Of a stretch of 39,762 bases of DNA, positions 7,099-15,569 are shown piece by piece. The notes below the pieces were generated by a model that ran no database searches, had not been told where the DNA came from, and was given only the letters and a program-made list of their open reading frames with translations. Origin of the DNA: Verrucomicrobiota bacterium (GTDB taxonomy: Bacteria; Verrucomicrobiota; Verrucomicrobiia; Opitutales; Opitutaceae). How positions within the stretch are numbered: position 1 is the stretch's first letter; the number at the start of each line of letters is the position of its first letter. Made by a program: the position numbers and the translations under genes. Location of the stretch: NCBI GenBank assembly GCA_028293545.1, contig JAQGOP010000061.1, positions 1 through 39,762 of the forward strand, read 5' to 3'.

Positions 7099-9016
7099 TC
7101 CCAAATTGTTGTGCCGATTCAAACGGTGCGCCCTCGCCATGCTGGCGATTTCTGCCCTGCGCGCTGAACCCGCACGTCCCGTCCAGGATAACCCAGAAAC
7201 GGCAATTCCGTTGCCCGAAGAAGTCGCTTCGAAGCTGCATGAGGAAACCCAGCGAGCGCTGATCGATGAGGTCGGGGAGAGCTGGCGTCTGCCCCAATCC
7301 ATCGTCTCGCCGGGTTCGACCGCTGATCTGCGCCGGTCGGCCTCGCCAATTGCCGTGAAGCTCGACGAGATCGTGTTCCCGAACGTCAGTTTCGCACGGA
7401 TTTCAGTGGGCCAAGCGGTCGCGACGATCAGCGCGATGTCGGAGGAATTTGATCAGGCAAACGGAACGACGAAGGGGGTGAACGTGCTTCTGCTGGATCC
7501 CGAGCAGGGCGCGCCGGAGGTTTCGCTCACGTTGCGCAATGTGACCCTGCGGCGGGTGTTGGATTTTCTGACCGAGGCGGTCGGCTATTCCTATGAAGTG
7601 CAGGCCGATGCGGTGGTGGTAAGACCGGAGGGAAAGGTCGCCACCCTCGAAACGGAATTTTTTTCCGTTACGCGTGCCGCGGTGTTGCGGATGTCGGGAC
7701 TCACTGCTCCGCCACCGGCGGCATCGACAGCGGCCTCGAAGCGCGAGAATGCTTCGTCGACGGGCGGCTCGTCGGAATTGGCCAATCCGGCCGGGAACAT
7801 CGAAACGGCAGCGATGCGACGTTTCCTCCAGCTGGCCGGGGTGAATTTCGACGATACGCCTGGCGCGACGATGGCCTACGACGGAGCTGCGATCATCGCC
7901 ACGCAGACCCCGAGGAATCTCGACCGCATCCGCACGATTGTCTCGCGGTATCGTGAAGTCCGCCAGGTCGAGATCGAAGCCAAGTTCATGGAAGTGCAGG
8001 AAGGCGCCTTGGAGGAGCTCGGGCTCAACTGGAGCGCCACCACCAAAGCCTCCCAACTCAACGCGGGGTCGGTCGGAGCTTACACTTCCGGCAATCGCTC
8101 GCTCGCTGGCGCGTTCACGGGTCGATCCACGAGCCAGCAGGGCGGAATCATTCGTCCGGAAGGAACAACGGTGTCCGCCGATGGGGCGATGACGGTGTCG
8201 CCGGAGTTCAAGCTCCCGATCATTAACAATGCTCCGCAAATGCCGGGAGCGACCGAGCTGGCATCGCTGGCGGGTCCGGTCGCGAACCTGACTGGCGTGG
8301 TGGGAGAATTCGACGTCAACGCGGTGGTGCGCGCGCTCTCGCAGCGTCAAGGCACCGACTTGCTCAGCGCGCCGCGCGTGACGGTGCTCTCCGGGAATCC
8401 CGCGACGATCACCGTGGCGCAGGAAATGCGCTATCCGCAGAGTTTCGGCCAGACCCAGAGCCAGGTTGGCACCGGCAACGCGAGCGGGGGCGGGTCGGCA
8501 GGCGTGGCCATCACGGCGGGGACGCCGCAGGAATTCGTTTCCCGAAATGTGGGGGTGGAATTGAAGGTCACGCCGACGGTCGAGGACGACAACCATAGCA
8601 TCAGCCTGGAGCTGAATCCGCGGGTGACGGAGTTCGATGGATTTGTGGAATACGGCGGCCCGAGCATCGCGATTTCGGGGAGTACCACGGTGACGGTGCC
8701 CTCGGGGTTTTATCAGCCGATTTTCTCCGTCCGCGATATTTCGACGAAGGTCACGATCTGGGATGGCGCGACGCTGGTGATGGGCGGCCTGACCCGCGAG
8801 GAAGTGAAGAAGGTGAGCGACAAAGTCCCGGTGCTTGGAGACATCCCCGTGCTTGGGCGTTTGTTTCGATCGAAAGGCACCACGACCCAAAAGCGAAATC
8901 TCCTGATCTTCGTCAAAGGCACTTTGGTGAATCCCGGTGGTGCTCCGCTGCGGGCGGCCAAGGCGAGTATTGCGCCGATCAGGAACCCGCTGATTTCGAC
9001 AGTTCGCGCCCGGTAG
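7088..9016 (+). CDS. pilQ: Type IV pilus-like outer-membrane secretin (Amuc_1098/PilQ family)
   Basis: Outer-membrane secretin, 642 aa, forming the channel of the pilus-like machine. A signal peptide ends near residue 26 (AMLAISALRA). An N0/STN-like domain follows (roughly 95-180, ending in VVVRPEG), then a secretin N-type domain and the C-terminal secretin domain. Diagnostic blocks in the last domain are LLSAPRVTVLSGNPATI, VGVELKVTPTV, WDGATLVMGGLTREE and the signature VPVLGDIPVLGRLF near residue 580. Ser/Gly-rich inserts inside the secretin domain (near PQSFGQTQSQVG) probably form loops. It is the last gene of the coupled operon; the next start is 192 bp away. No ATPase or pilin genes are in the window, so they must be elsewhere. 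Confidence 0.93.
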   Translation: MKTDPKLLCRFKRCALAMLAISALRAEPARPVQDNPETAIPLPEEVASKLHEETQRALIDEVGESWRLPQSIVSPGSTADLRRSASPIAVKLDEIVFPNVSFARISVGQAVATISAMSEEFDQANGTTKGVNVLLLDPEQGAPEVSLTLRNVTLRRVLDFLTEAVGYSYEVQADAVVVRPEGKVATLETEFFSVTRAAVLRMSGLTAPPPAASTAASKRENASSTGGSSELANPAGNIETAAMRRFLQLAGVNFDDTPGATMAYDGAAIIATQTPRNLDRIRTIVSRYREVRQVEIEAKFMEVQEGALEELGLNWSATTKASQLNAGSVGAYTSGNRSLAGAFTGRSTSQQGGIIRPEGTTVSADGAMTVSPEFKLPIINNAPQMPGATELASLAGPVANLTGVVGEFDVNAVVRALSQRQGTDLLSAPRVTVLSGNPATITVAQEMRYPQSFGQTQSQVGTGNASGGGSAGVAITAGTPQEFVSRNVGVELKVTPTVEDDNHSISLELNPRVTEFDGFVEYGGPSIAISGSTTVTVPSGFYQPIFSVRDISTKVTIWDGATLVMGGLTREEVKKVSDKVPVLGDIPVLGRLFRSKGTTTQKRNLLIFVKGTLVNPGGAPLRAAKASIAPIRNPLISTVRAR

Positions 9017-9208
9017 GGCAGAGGTGGCTTGATTCGGATTCTGGGGACTCGTGTCCGATACGTGGTTAAACGGCTTGGAGCCTTGGCTCGGGTTCTTCCG
9101 GCCGCTTGCGCTACATTTTTAGTGGAGGACAGTTCGCGGCTTGCCAGTGGGTTCCAAACGCGGCGAGTCTGCGCGGGTACCCCCGGCGTCCGACTCCGAC
9201 TTGAGCCA

Positions 9209-10264
9209 ATGAAGATCCGTTTTCTCGCAGCGTTTTGCCTCGGCCTCGCGGCGTACCTCACGACGGCCGGGCAGGGCTCGGATCGGTGGTATCCGGTGCC
9301 TGCGGACATTGCGCGGGAGATCGACAATTACTTCACCACGATGGATCTCGCGCTCGCCCACAACCGGATCGAGCTGGTGATGGGCTTATATACGGCGGAA
9401 GTGACGGAGGAAATTGAGGGAGCGAATCCCGAGAAGTTTGAGGCCGCGGCGATCCGCCAGCGGCGACAGGCCCAGATGGACAACTATATCAAGAACTCCA
9501 CGACCCCGCCGGTGCTGAGCCGCAAGAATTTCTGGTATCAGCGGGGAAGCCGATCCGACAATTTTTGGATTCGCTATGCGATCTACCAGCCTGGGGCGGG
9601 GAAGACGCTGGCCGGAAGCGTTGACTACGAATTCTTGCGGACAGATCGGGGACTGGTCGTGGACAAGATCGTCTCACACAACGATCCGTCCGCGAGTGTC
9701 ACCGCCAAAACCGCGCCGCCGAAACGAAAAATCCAAACGGGGCCCGGCCTCCCGACCGAGGTCGAACTCACGAACGGCGTCACGCTGCACAAGGCGTCGG
9801 TGGTTCACTGGTATTACGACAAAGTGGTGTTGAAGCACCAGGCTGGAACCGACCCGATTAAATTTGAGCACATCATCTTGGAGCAGCGCGGGCTTTTCAT
9901 TGCCGAGCAGGAGGCGGGGTTGAATGCGCAACGGGAGTCATTCCAGCACGCGGCCGTGGTCGAGCAGGGCCGGCAGCAGATCCAGGCGTTGAACGACATG
10001 TCAGAACAACAGCGGCAGGACGCGGCGGCGGCGTATGAGGCGGCCGTTTCGCAGCATCGGTTGATGGTCGGAATGTCGATGAGCCAGGTGCGCCGGTCCT
10101 GGGGGCAGCCTTCGCGCACGATGAGCATCGATTCGACGAATGGCCGAGGAATGATCTGGACCTACGACGGACGCGGGGTCGACCCGCAGGGCAACGTCAG
10201 GAACGCCGGGGTGGGTTTCGAAAACGACATCGTCATAGAACTTTTCAACATCAGGCAGCGCTGA
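9209..10264 (+). CDS. Secreted protein with C-terminal BamE/SmpA-like motif
   Basis: I do not recognise this 351-aa protein as a whole. From the ATG at 9209 it has a clean signal peptide (MKIRFLAAFCLGLAAYLTTAGQG). The frame is open further upstream, but that part lacks coding character. Residues ~30-150 form an unknown alpha/beta domain. A charged, Gln/Glu-rich, probably coiled-coil helix follows (around 230-275). Near residue 287, GMSMSQVRRSWGQPSR resembles the GMT-x-x-QV-x-x-x-x-G-x-P turn of BamE/SmpA/OmlA domains. It lies 192 bp downstream of the secretin in the same direction. A role in secretin or outer-membrane assembly is possible but inferred only from position and this motif. Confidence 0.6.
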   Translation: MKIRFLAAFCLGLAAYLTTAGQGSDRWYPVPADIAREIDNYFTTMDLALAHNRIELVMGLYTAEVTEEIEGANPEKFEAAAIRQRRQAQMDNYIKNSTTPPVLSRKNFWYQRGSRSDNFWIRYAIYQPGAGKTLAGSVDYEFLRTDRGLVVDKIVSHNDPSASVTAKTAPPKRKIQTGPGLPTEVELTNGVTLHKASVVHWYYDKVVLKHQAGTDPIKFEHIILEQRGLFIAEQEAGLNAQRESFQHAAVVEQGRQQIQALNDMSEQQRQDAAAAYEAAVSQHRLMVGMSMSQVRRSWGQPSRTMSIDSTNGRGMIWTYDGRGVDPQGNVRNAGVGFENDIVIELFNIRQR

Positions 10265-10396
10265 CGTCGGGACAACCGCTGCCACCTCCGGGTCGCCGTT
10301 ACTCCCGCTTGATTTTTTCCCATGGCTCGTGGTGCCTCGCTCCGCGTTTTTGGATTTGGGCGCGCGGTCCCTTGACCCGCTGCATTGAGTTGGCTC

Positions 10397-11287
10397 ATGT
10401 CGGGCATGGCCAAATGGCTCCTCGTTGATGGTTTCAATTTAGCGTACCGCTGTTTCTACGCGGTGCCCGAGCTCACGCGGGCCGACGGCTTTCCGACTGG
10501 CGCGCTGCATGGGTGGGTGAAATCCCTCTGGCGTCTCGCCGACCAGGAACATCCGCTGGCGACGCTGGTGTTTTTCGACCTCGGCGGCTCCAACGACCGC
10601 CTCGCCCTGCATGCTGAATATAAAGCGCAGCGCGAGGAAATGCCGGCGGCGCTCCAGAAACAAATCGACCCGATCAAGGCTTTCACCCGCGCCATGGGCT
10701 TGGTGGGGATTGAACAGGATGGCGTCGAGTCCGACGATCTCCTCGCCTCGCAGGCGATCGCCCTGGGGAACGCGGGACACGAGGTGGTGATTGTCAGCGC
10801 CGACAAGGATTTTGCGCAGATCGTCAACGACCAGATCAAGATCCTGCTGCCGCCGCCCACGGCGAATCCGAAACTGGGCTGGCGCGTGCTCGATGCTGCC
10901 GGCGTGATGGAAAAATTTGGGGTGCCGCCGGCGAAGATCGCCGACTACCTGGCGCTGGTGGGGGATACGTCGGATAACATTCCGGGCCTCGACGGCGTGG
11001 GTCCCAAGACTGCCTCAAAATGGCTGGCCGAGTTCGGCACGTTGGAAGGGGTCATCGCGCACGCCACCGAACTCAAACCGGACCGGTTCCAAGCGGTCGT
11101 GACCAGCAGCGTGGAGCGGCTGCGTTTGAATCTCCGCCTCACGACCTTGAACTTGAATCTCCCCACTGTCGCGGCAGATCCCACGCCGGTGCAGGCGGCG
11201 GAACTGTATCGGCTCCTGGCCGAGATGGAGATGAAGACCGCGTTGGCCGATGCCAAGAAACGCTACGACCAGCCGGAGTTGTTCTGA
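10397..11287 (+). CDS. 5'-3' exonuclease (FEN / PolA N-terminal family)
   Basis: Stand-alone 5' nuclease of 296 aa, related to the N-terminal domain of DNA polymerase I. Metal-binding acidic positions are seen in LLVDGFNLAYR near the start, in DGVESDDLLA and in SADKDFAQIV. The helix-3-turn-helix DNA-binding motif GDTSDNIPGLDGVGPKTAS is near residue 188. It would remove RNA primers or flaps in repair. Start choice is among ATG 10397, ATG 10406 (giving MAKWLLVDG) and an unlikely TTG at 10385; none has a strong ribosome site. No polymerase domain follows, so this is a free exonuclease, not a broken polA. Confidence 0.9.
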   Translation: MSGMAKWLLVDGFNLAYRCFYAVPELTRADGFPTGALHGWVKSLWRLADQEHPLATLVFFDLGGSNDRLALHAEYKAQREEMPAALQKQIDPIKAFTRAMGLVGIEQDGVESDDLLASQAIALGNAGHEVVIVSADKDFAQIVNDQIKILLPPPTANPKLGWRVLDAAGVMEKFGVPPAKIADYLALVGDTSDNIPGLDGVGPKTASKWLAEFGTLEGVIAHATELKPDRFQAVVTSSVERLRLNLRLTTLNLNLPTVAADPTPVQAAELYRLLAEMEMKTALADAKKRYDQPELF

Positions 11288-11402
11288 CCGAGGAGGCGCG
11301 AAGGCCGAAACGGTTTGGGTGCGACGTCCCGAACGGGCGCTTCGGGCAGGGTCGGGGCGGGGCTCGCAGGAGCGGTGCCGGCGGGAATTGGATCGGTGCG
11401 TT

Positions 11403-11458
11403 TTTCTCGGCGGCGAAGCAAGGCAGACCTTGCAAAGCGCAGTGGAAGCGCCGAGAAA
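11403..11458 (+). promoter_or_regulatory. Nested stem-loop in the leader of the 69-aa gene
   Basis: TTTCTCGGCG (11403-11412) is perfectly complementary to CGCCGAGAAA (11449-11458). Between them GCAAGG (11418-11423) and CCTTGC (11428-11433) form an inner stem with a CAGA loop. The distal arm ends 15 nt before the ATG at 11474 and contains the purine run GAGAAAGG, the only Shine-Dalgarno-like sequence there. Folding would bury it. There is no T-run after it, so it is not an obvious terminator for the exonuclease gene. Confidence 0.5.
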
Positions 11459-11473
11459 GGCGCGCAGTTTCCC

Positions 11474-11683
11474 ATGGATAAAAAACAAATGATGCAGGCG
11501 ATCGTGGACAAGGTCGGCCGCGAGAAGGCGATCGAGATGGTCCTCCAAGCTTACAACACCGAGCTGCTCACCACCTGGATTGCTCGCATCGAGGCGAACA
11601 AGCCGTTGGGCGGCCCGCAGCGCCGGGACCATTTCGCGTCGGCGATGGAGCGCGTGCTCGAAGTGTGCGAATTGGCGACCTGA
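11474..11683 (+). CDS. Small hypothetical protein, 69 aa
   Basis: Starts MDKKQMMQAIVDKVG at an ATG and ends CELAT. The composition is amphipathic and mostly helical, with no signal peptide or membrane span, and no family I recognise. A longer in-frame opening from 11315 would add an Arg/Gly/Ala-rich extension that looks like translated leader. The ATG at 11474 is preferred because protein-like composition begins there. It is followed after 43 bp by a bidirectional terminator shared with the convergent response regulator. The leader has a nested hairpin, so expression may be controlled at the RNA level. Confidence 0.6.
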   Translation: MDKKQMMQAIVDKVGREKAIEMVLQAYNTELLTTWIARIEANKPLGGPQRRDHFASAMERVLEVCELAT

Positions 11684-11726
11684 GCCTGCGCCCGCACCCA
11701 AGCGATTGTCGCGGTCCGCGACGCTG

Positions 11727-11747
11727 AAGCCCGCACGTTGCGGGCTT
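11727..11747. terminator. Hairpin between convergent genes
   Basis: AAGCCCGCA (11727-11735), loop CGT, TGCGGGCTT (11739-11747), followed on the plus strand by GTTATTTT. A perfect 9-bp GC-rich stem lies between the 69-aa gene and the response-regulator stop (11749). It would serve the plus-strand unit and possibly both. Confidence 0.75.
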
Positions 11748-11748
11748 G

Positions 11749-12489
11749 TTATTTTACGGCCCCTTTGGGATCGAAAATATAACCGATGCCGTGAACCGTC
11801 CGGAAGGAATTCAGGTTTAGCCCGCGCGCTGCGTATAATTCGCGGACCTTCACGATATACTGGTCGAGCGAGCGGCTCTTGATGTCGGCGTGCACGCCCC
11901 AGACGGAATGGATCAGAGCCTGGCGCGTGATCACGCCGCCTTGGTGGGCGTTGAGATAAGAAAGGATGCCGAGTTCCTTGCGCCCGAGTTTTTCGACGGG
12001 ATGGCCGGGAAAAGTGATTTCCAGGCGTTCGGGGTTGACCAGGGCGCCGCAGAAATCGAAGGGGTCGTCGCTCAGGCGGACGTTCTTGGTGACGTTCTGG
12101 TCGCGATTCGACTCCGTGCGCCGCAGCACTGCGTGGATCCGCGCAACCAATTCGGCGTAGCTAAAGGGCTTCGTGATGTAGTCATCACCGCCCATGTTGA
12201 GGCCTTTGACTTTATTCGGCTCGTCGACGTTCCCCGTCAGGAAAATCGTCGGCACCGTGATATCCGAAGACTTGAGCTGCTCGAGCAGGGAGAATCCGGA
12301 TTGGTCCGGGAGGTTGATGTCGAGCAGGATCAGGTTCGCAAAATTCTTCTTGAGGAAAGCGAGTGCGTGGGCGGCGCGATTGCAGATCTGGGTCTGCATC
12401 CCCGCGTTTTCGAGGTGGATGGAAATCAGGTTGGCAAGCTCGACTTCATCTTCGACGACCACAATGAGGGGTTTGGGTTCAGTGCGCAT
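11749..12489 (-). CDS. OmpR/PhoB-family response regulator (orphan)
   Basis: Two-component response regulator of 246 aa. The receiver domain has the acidic pair E13-D14, phosphoacceptor D57 in LILLDINLPDQSG, a Thr in IFLTGN and the conserved Lys in DDYITKPFS. The C-terminal half (about 145-246) is a winged-helix DNA-binding domain, with the helical block GRKELGILSYLNAH and the terminal hairpin VHGIGYIFDP. There is no histidine kinase beside it: the neighbours are the convergent 69-aa gene and divergent hisG. The partner kinase and regulon are therefore unknown. The sequence between its start and hisG includes an inverted repeat (12569-12590, GCTTA/AAGCC type) that might be an operator. Confidence 0.92.
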   Translation of the reverse strand: MRTEPKPLIVVVEDEVELANLISIHLENAGMQTQICNRAAHALAFLKKNFANLILLDINLPDQSGFSLLEQLKSSDITVPTIFLTGNVDEPNKVKGLNMGGDDYITKPFSYAELVARIHAVLRRTESNRDQNVTKNVRLSDDPFDFCGALVNPERLEITFPGHPVEKLGRKELGILSYLNAHQGGVITRQALIHSVWGVHADIKSRSLDQYIVKVRELYAARGLNLNSFRTVHGIGYIFDPKGAVK

Positions 12490-12677
12490 GTGAATGCAAT
12501 ACTCGACGGCGCTTATTTACTAGGTCGGCAAAGTGTGATGTCAATAAGACGAGACAAACGAATGTTGAGCTTAAAGCCTATTGGCTAAGCGTTTCCCCGA
12601 GGGAGATCGGAAACCGCGGCGGGCGGGGAACCCCGAATTTACTTGAAGGTTCAAATGGCGGAGTGTGCCTTGGCCGC

Positions 12678-13562
12678 GTGTCTGACAAGAAGCCATTGCT
12701 GATGCTCGGCCTGCCGAAGGGCAGCCTGGAGGAATCCACGAAGAACCTTTTCGCGAAGGCCGGTTGGAAAATCACGACCAGTTCGCGTTCCTACAAGCCG
12801 TCGATCGACGACGCCGAACTGGACGGGCGGTTCATCCGCGCGCAGGAAGTCAGCCGGTACGTCGAGCACGGGTTCTTCGACTGCGGGTTGACCGGTTACG
12901 ATTGGATCCAGGAAAACGCCTCCGACGTCGTCGAGGTTTGCGACCTGATCTATAGCCGCGCCTCCGTGCAGAAATCGCGCTGGGTGCTGTGCGTGCCCGA
13001 GGCGTCCGAGATTACCCGTCCGGAACAACTGGCCGGCAAGCGCGTGGCCACGGAACTCGTGGGAACCGTGAAGCGTTACTTTGAGAAAAAGGGCATCCAG
13101 GTCGACGTGGAGTTTTCCTGGGGCGCGACCGAGGTGAAGGTGCCGGACCTGGTCGATGCGATCGTCGATATCACCGAGACGGGCAATTCGATCCGCGCGA
13201 ACAAGCTCCGGATCATCGACACGCTGCTCGAAACCAACACGAAATTCATCGCCAACAAGGCCAGCTGGGCGAATCCCGCGAAGCGAAAGAAGATTGAGAC
13301 GATCGCGCTCCTCCTGCGCGGCGCGCTGGAGGCCGAGAGCAAGGTCGGTCTGAAGATGAACCTCCCGAAAGCGGCGCTGGATTCCGTGGTGAAGGCGCTG
13401 CCGGCGTTGCGCAACCCGACGATCTCGCAGCTGAGTTCGCCCGAGTGGATCGCGCTCGAGACCATCATCGATGAGAGCGTGGTGCGCGAAATCATTCCCC
13501 AGCTGAAGGCCCTCGGCGCGGAAGGCATCGTGGAATATCCGCTGAACAAGGTGGTCTATTAA
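12678..13562 (+). CDS. hisG: ATP phosphoribosyltransferase, long form
   Basis: First enzyme of histidine biosynthesis, joining ATP and PRPP to make phosphoribosyl-ATP. The N-terminus has MLGLPKGSLEESTKNLFAK. The catalytic PRPP-site region includes DLVDAIVDITETGNSIRANK. The C-terminal ~75 residues (from KMNLPKAALDSVVKALPAL to EGIVEYPLNKVVY) form the ACT-like regulatory domain of the long form, which gives histidine feedback and removes the need for HisZ. Starts considered are GTG 12678 (giving VSDKKPLLMLG, 294 aa), GTG 12663 and ATG 12702; I prefer 12678. The ATG at 12655 is out of frame. It lies 18 bp upstream of aguB, so histidine and polyamine genes may share a transcript. Confidence 0.93.
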   Translation: MSDKKPLLMLGLPKGSLEESTKNLFAKAGWKITTSSRSYKPSIDDAELDGRFIRAQEVSRYVEHGFFDCGLTGYDWIQENASDVVEVCDLIYSRASVQKSRWVLCVPEASEITRPEQLAGKRVATELVGTVKRYFEKKGIQVDVEFSWGATEVKVPDLVDAIVDITETGNSIRANKLRIIDTLLETNTKFIANKASWANPAKRKKIETIALLLRGALEAESKVGLKMNLPKAALDSVVKALPALRNPTISQLSSPEWIALETIIDESVVREIIPQLKALGAEGIVEYPLNKVVY

Positions 13563-13580
13563 AGGTCGGACGGCGTTGGT

Positions 13581-14456
13581 ATGAAGGTCACCCTCGGACT
13601 TTTGCAGCACGCCTGTTCGGCGAAGCCCGCGGCGAACCTGAAGAAGGCGCTGAGCCTGGCGGAGCAGGCCGCGAAGCGCGGCGCGAAGATCATCTGCACG
13701 CAGGAGCTGTTTCGGTCCCAGTATTTCTGCCAAAGCGAGGACCACGAGAATTTCAAACTGGCGGAATCGATCCCGGGACCGAGCACGGTGGCGTTCCAGA
13801 AGATCGCGAAGAAATATAAAGTCGTGATCATCGCCTCGCTTTTCGAAAAGCGCTCGGCCGGCCTTTATCATAACACGGCGGTGATCATCGACGCGGACGG
13901 CGCGCTCCTCGGCATCTACCGGAAGATGCACATCCCGGATGACCCGCTCTTCTACGAGAAATTTTATTTCACGCCGGGCGACACCGGGTTCCGGGCGTGG
14001 CAGACCAAATACGGGCGCATCGGCGTCCTGATCTGCTGGGACCAGTGGTACCCGGAAGCCGCGCGCCTCACTGCGCTCCAAGGCGCGGAAATTTTGTTTT
14101 ATCCCACGGCGATCGGCTGGCACCCGCTCGAGAAGAAGGAATACGGGCCCAACCAGCACGGCGCGTGGCAGATCAGCCACCAAGGCCATGCCGTCGCGAA
14201 CGGTTGTTACGTGGCCGCGGTGAACCGCATTGGACTGGAAACCCCGATCGGCGGGAATGGCATCGAATTCTGGGGCCAGAGCTTTGTCACGGGCACGAGC
14301 GGACAGATTCTCGCCAAGGGCAGCGTGGACCGGGAGGAGATTCTCCTGGTGTCCGTCGACCTGGGGAAAATCGACACGACGCGCACGCACTGGCCGTTTC
14401 TCCGCGATCGGCGAATTGACGCGTACGGGGACCTGACGAAGCGCTTCGTCGACTAG
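13581..14456 (+). CDS. aguB: N-carbamoylputrescine amidase
   Basis: Nitrilase-superfamily amidase (291 aa) that hydrolyses N-carbamoylputrescine to putrescine, CO2 and ammonia. The catalytic triad is visible: Glu42 (ICTQELF), Lys115 (YRKMHIPDD) and Cys152 (VLICWDQWYPE). The substrate-family blocks FYEKFYFTPGD, AIGWHPLEKKEYGPNQ and FWGQSFVTGTSGQ match AguB closely. Its own neighbour aguA (3 bp downstream) makes its substrate, which fixes the assignment. Together they convert agmatine to putrescine. Arginine decarboxylase, which would supply agmatine, is not in the window. Confidence 0.94.
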   Translation: MKVTLGLLQHACSAKPAANLKKALSLAEQAAKRGAKIICTQELFRSQYFCQSEDHENFKLAESIPGPSTVAFQKIAKKYKVVIIASLFEKRSAGLYHNTAVIIDADGALLGIYRKMHIPDDPLFYEKFYFTPGDTGFRAWQTKYGRIGVLICWDQWYPEAARLTALQGAEILFYPTAIGWHPLEKKEYGPNQHGAWQISHQGHAVANGCYVAAVNRIGLETPIGGNGIEFWGQSFVTGTSGQILAKGSVDREEILLVSVDLGKIDTTRTHWPFLRDRRIDAYGDLTKRFVD

Positions 14457-14459
14457 GCC

Positions 14460-15512
14460 ATGGCCGCGACGAAAGCGAAGCCGCCCGCGGCGCTTGGCTT
14501 CCGCATGCCGGCGGAATGGGAGCGGCAATCGGCGGTGTGGCTGTCGTGGCCGCATAACCGGAAAACCTGGCCCGCGCACTTCCGGCCGATCCCGCCCAAG
14601 TTTGCGGAGATTGTCGCGGCCATCAGCCGCTTCGAGGAAGTGCGGATCAACATCGCCACGCCACTCCAGTCGCGCGCGCGGTCGCTGATCGAGCGCGCCC
14701 ACGCCGACCTTTCGAACGTCACGTTTTTCAACCACCCCACGAACGACGCCTGGTGCCGCGACCACGGGCCCATTTTCGTCAAGAACGACCGCACCGGTGA
14801 AGTCGCCGTCACCGACTGGAAGCACAATGCGTGGGGCGGGAAATACCCGCCGTTCGACAAGGACAACACGATCCCGCCAAAGATCGCGCGCGCCTTGGGC
14901 CTCCGGAAATTTGTAATCGATCGCGTCCTCGAAGGCGGGTCGCTCGACGTGAATGGCGTGGGATCGCTGCTGACGACCGAATCGTGCCTGTTGAACCGGA
15001 ATCGGAACCCGTCGATGTCGCGGTCCGAGATCGAACAGATGCTCCGCGACAATCTCGGCGTTGAACAAATCATCTGGCTGGGCGAGGGCATCGTGGGCGA
15101 CGACACGGACGGCCATGTCGATGACATCACGCGATTTTTCCGCCCGGATGGAATCGTGACCGCGGTGGAAAAAAACGGCCGCGATCGGAACCACGCGCCG
15201 CTGCAGGAGAACCTGGAAAGGCTGCGCGGCCTGCGGACCCCAGGCGGGAAAAAATTCAAAATCGTCGAATTGCCGATGCCGCGTCCGTGCTTCTGCCAAG
15301 GACAGCAACTCCCGGCGAGTTACGCCAATTTCCTGGTGATCAACGGCGCGGTATTGATGCCGACGTTTCGGCAGGCGAAGCGCGACGCCGAGGCGGCGGA
15401 GATCCTGGGAGCCTGTTTTCCCGGGCGGGAGGTGCTTGCGATCGATTGCTTGGACTTGGTGTGGGGCTTGGGGACGCTGCACTGCATCTCCCAGCAGCAG
15501 CCGGCAGGGTGA
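14460..15512 (+). CDS. aguA: Agmatine deiminase
   Basis: Porphyromonas-type peptidylarginine-deiminase fold enzyme (350 aa) converting agmatine to N-carbamoylputrescine and ammonia. Recognisable blocks are AVWLSWPHNRKTWP, NDAWCRDHGPIFV, LEGGSLDVNG and GDDTDGHVDDITRF. The nucleophilic cysteine is Cys342 in the C-terminal motif LHCISQQQP. The N-terminus is slightly shorter than in many homologues, but all active-site blocks are present. It starts 3 bp after aguB. Immediately after the stop codon (15510-15512) a heptanucleotide array begins. Confidence 0.94.
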   Translation: MAATKAKPPAALGFRMPAEWERQSAVWLSWPHNRKTWPAHFRPIPPKFAEIVAAISRFEEVRINIATPLQSRARSLIERAHADLSNVTFFNHPTNDAWCRDHGPIFVKNDRTGEVAVTDWKHNAWGGKYPPFDKDNTIPPKIARALGLRKFVIDRVLEGGSLDVNGVGSLLTTESCLLNRNRNPSMSRSEIEQMLRDNLGVEQIIWLGEGIVGDDTDGHVDDITRFFRPDGIVTAVEKNGRDRNHAPLQENLERLRGLRTPGGKKFKIVELPMPRPCFCQGQQLPASYANFLVINGAVLMPTFRQAKRDAEAAEILGACFPGREVLAIDCLDLVWGLGTLHCISQQQPAG

Positions 15513-15513
15513 A

Positions 15514-15569
15514 ATTGCGGATTGCGGATTTTGAATTGCGGATTGCGGATATCGGAAACCGGACGGGAC
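15514..15569. repeat. Heptanucleotide array H2 (unit ATTGCGG)
   Basis: Eight 7-bp units in register starting one base after the aguA stop: ATTGCGG at 15514, 15521, 15535 and 15542, with variants ATTTTGA (15528), ATATCGG (15549), AAACCGG (15556) and ACGGGAC (15563). Six of the eight end in TTGCGG or xxxCGG. It forms an inverted pair with array H8 at 15635-15655. Confidence 0.75.

Noticed and set aside
12651..15482. Uninterrupted 943-codon frame antisense to hisG-aguB-aguA
   Set aside because: A by-product of GC-rich codon use on the sense strand. The product is Arg/His/Ala-rich without known domains, and the sense genes are unmistakable. Similar long antisense frames oppose rpsA (15889-17715) and typA (33654-35477).
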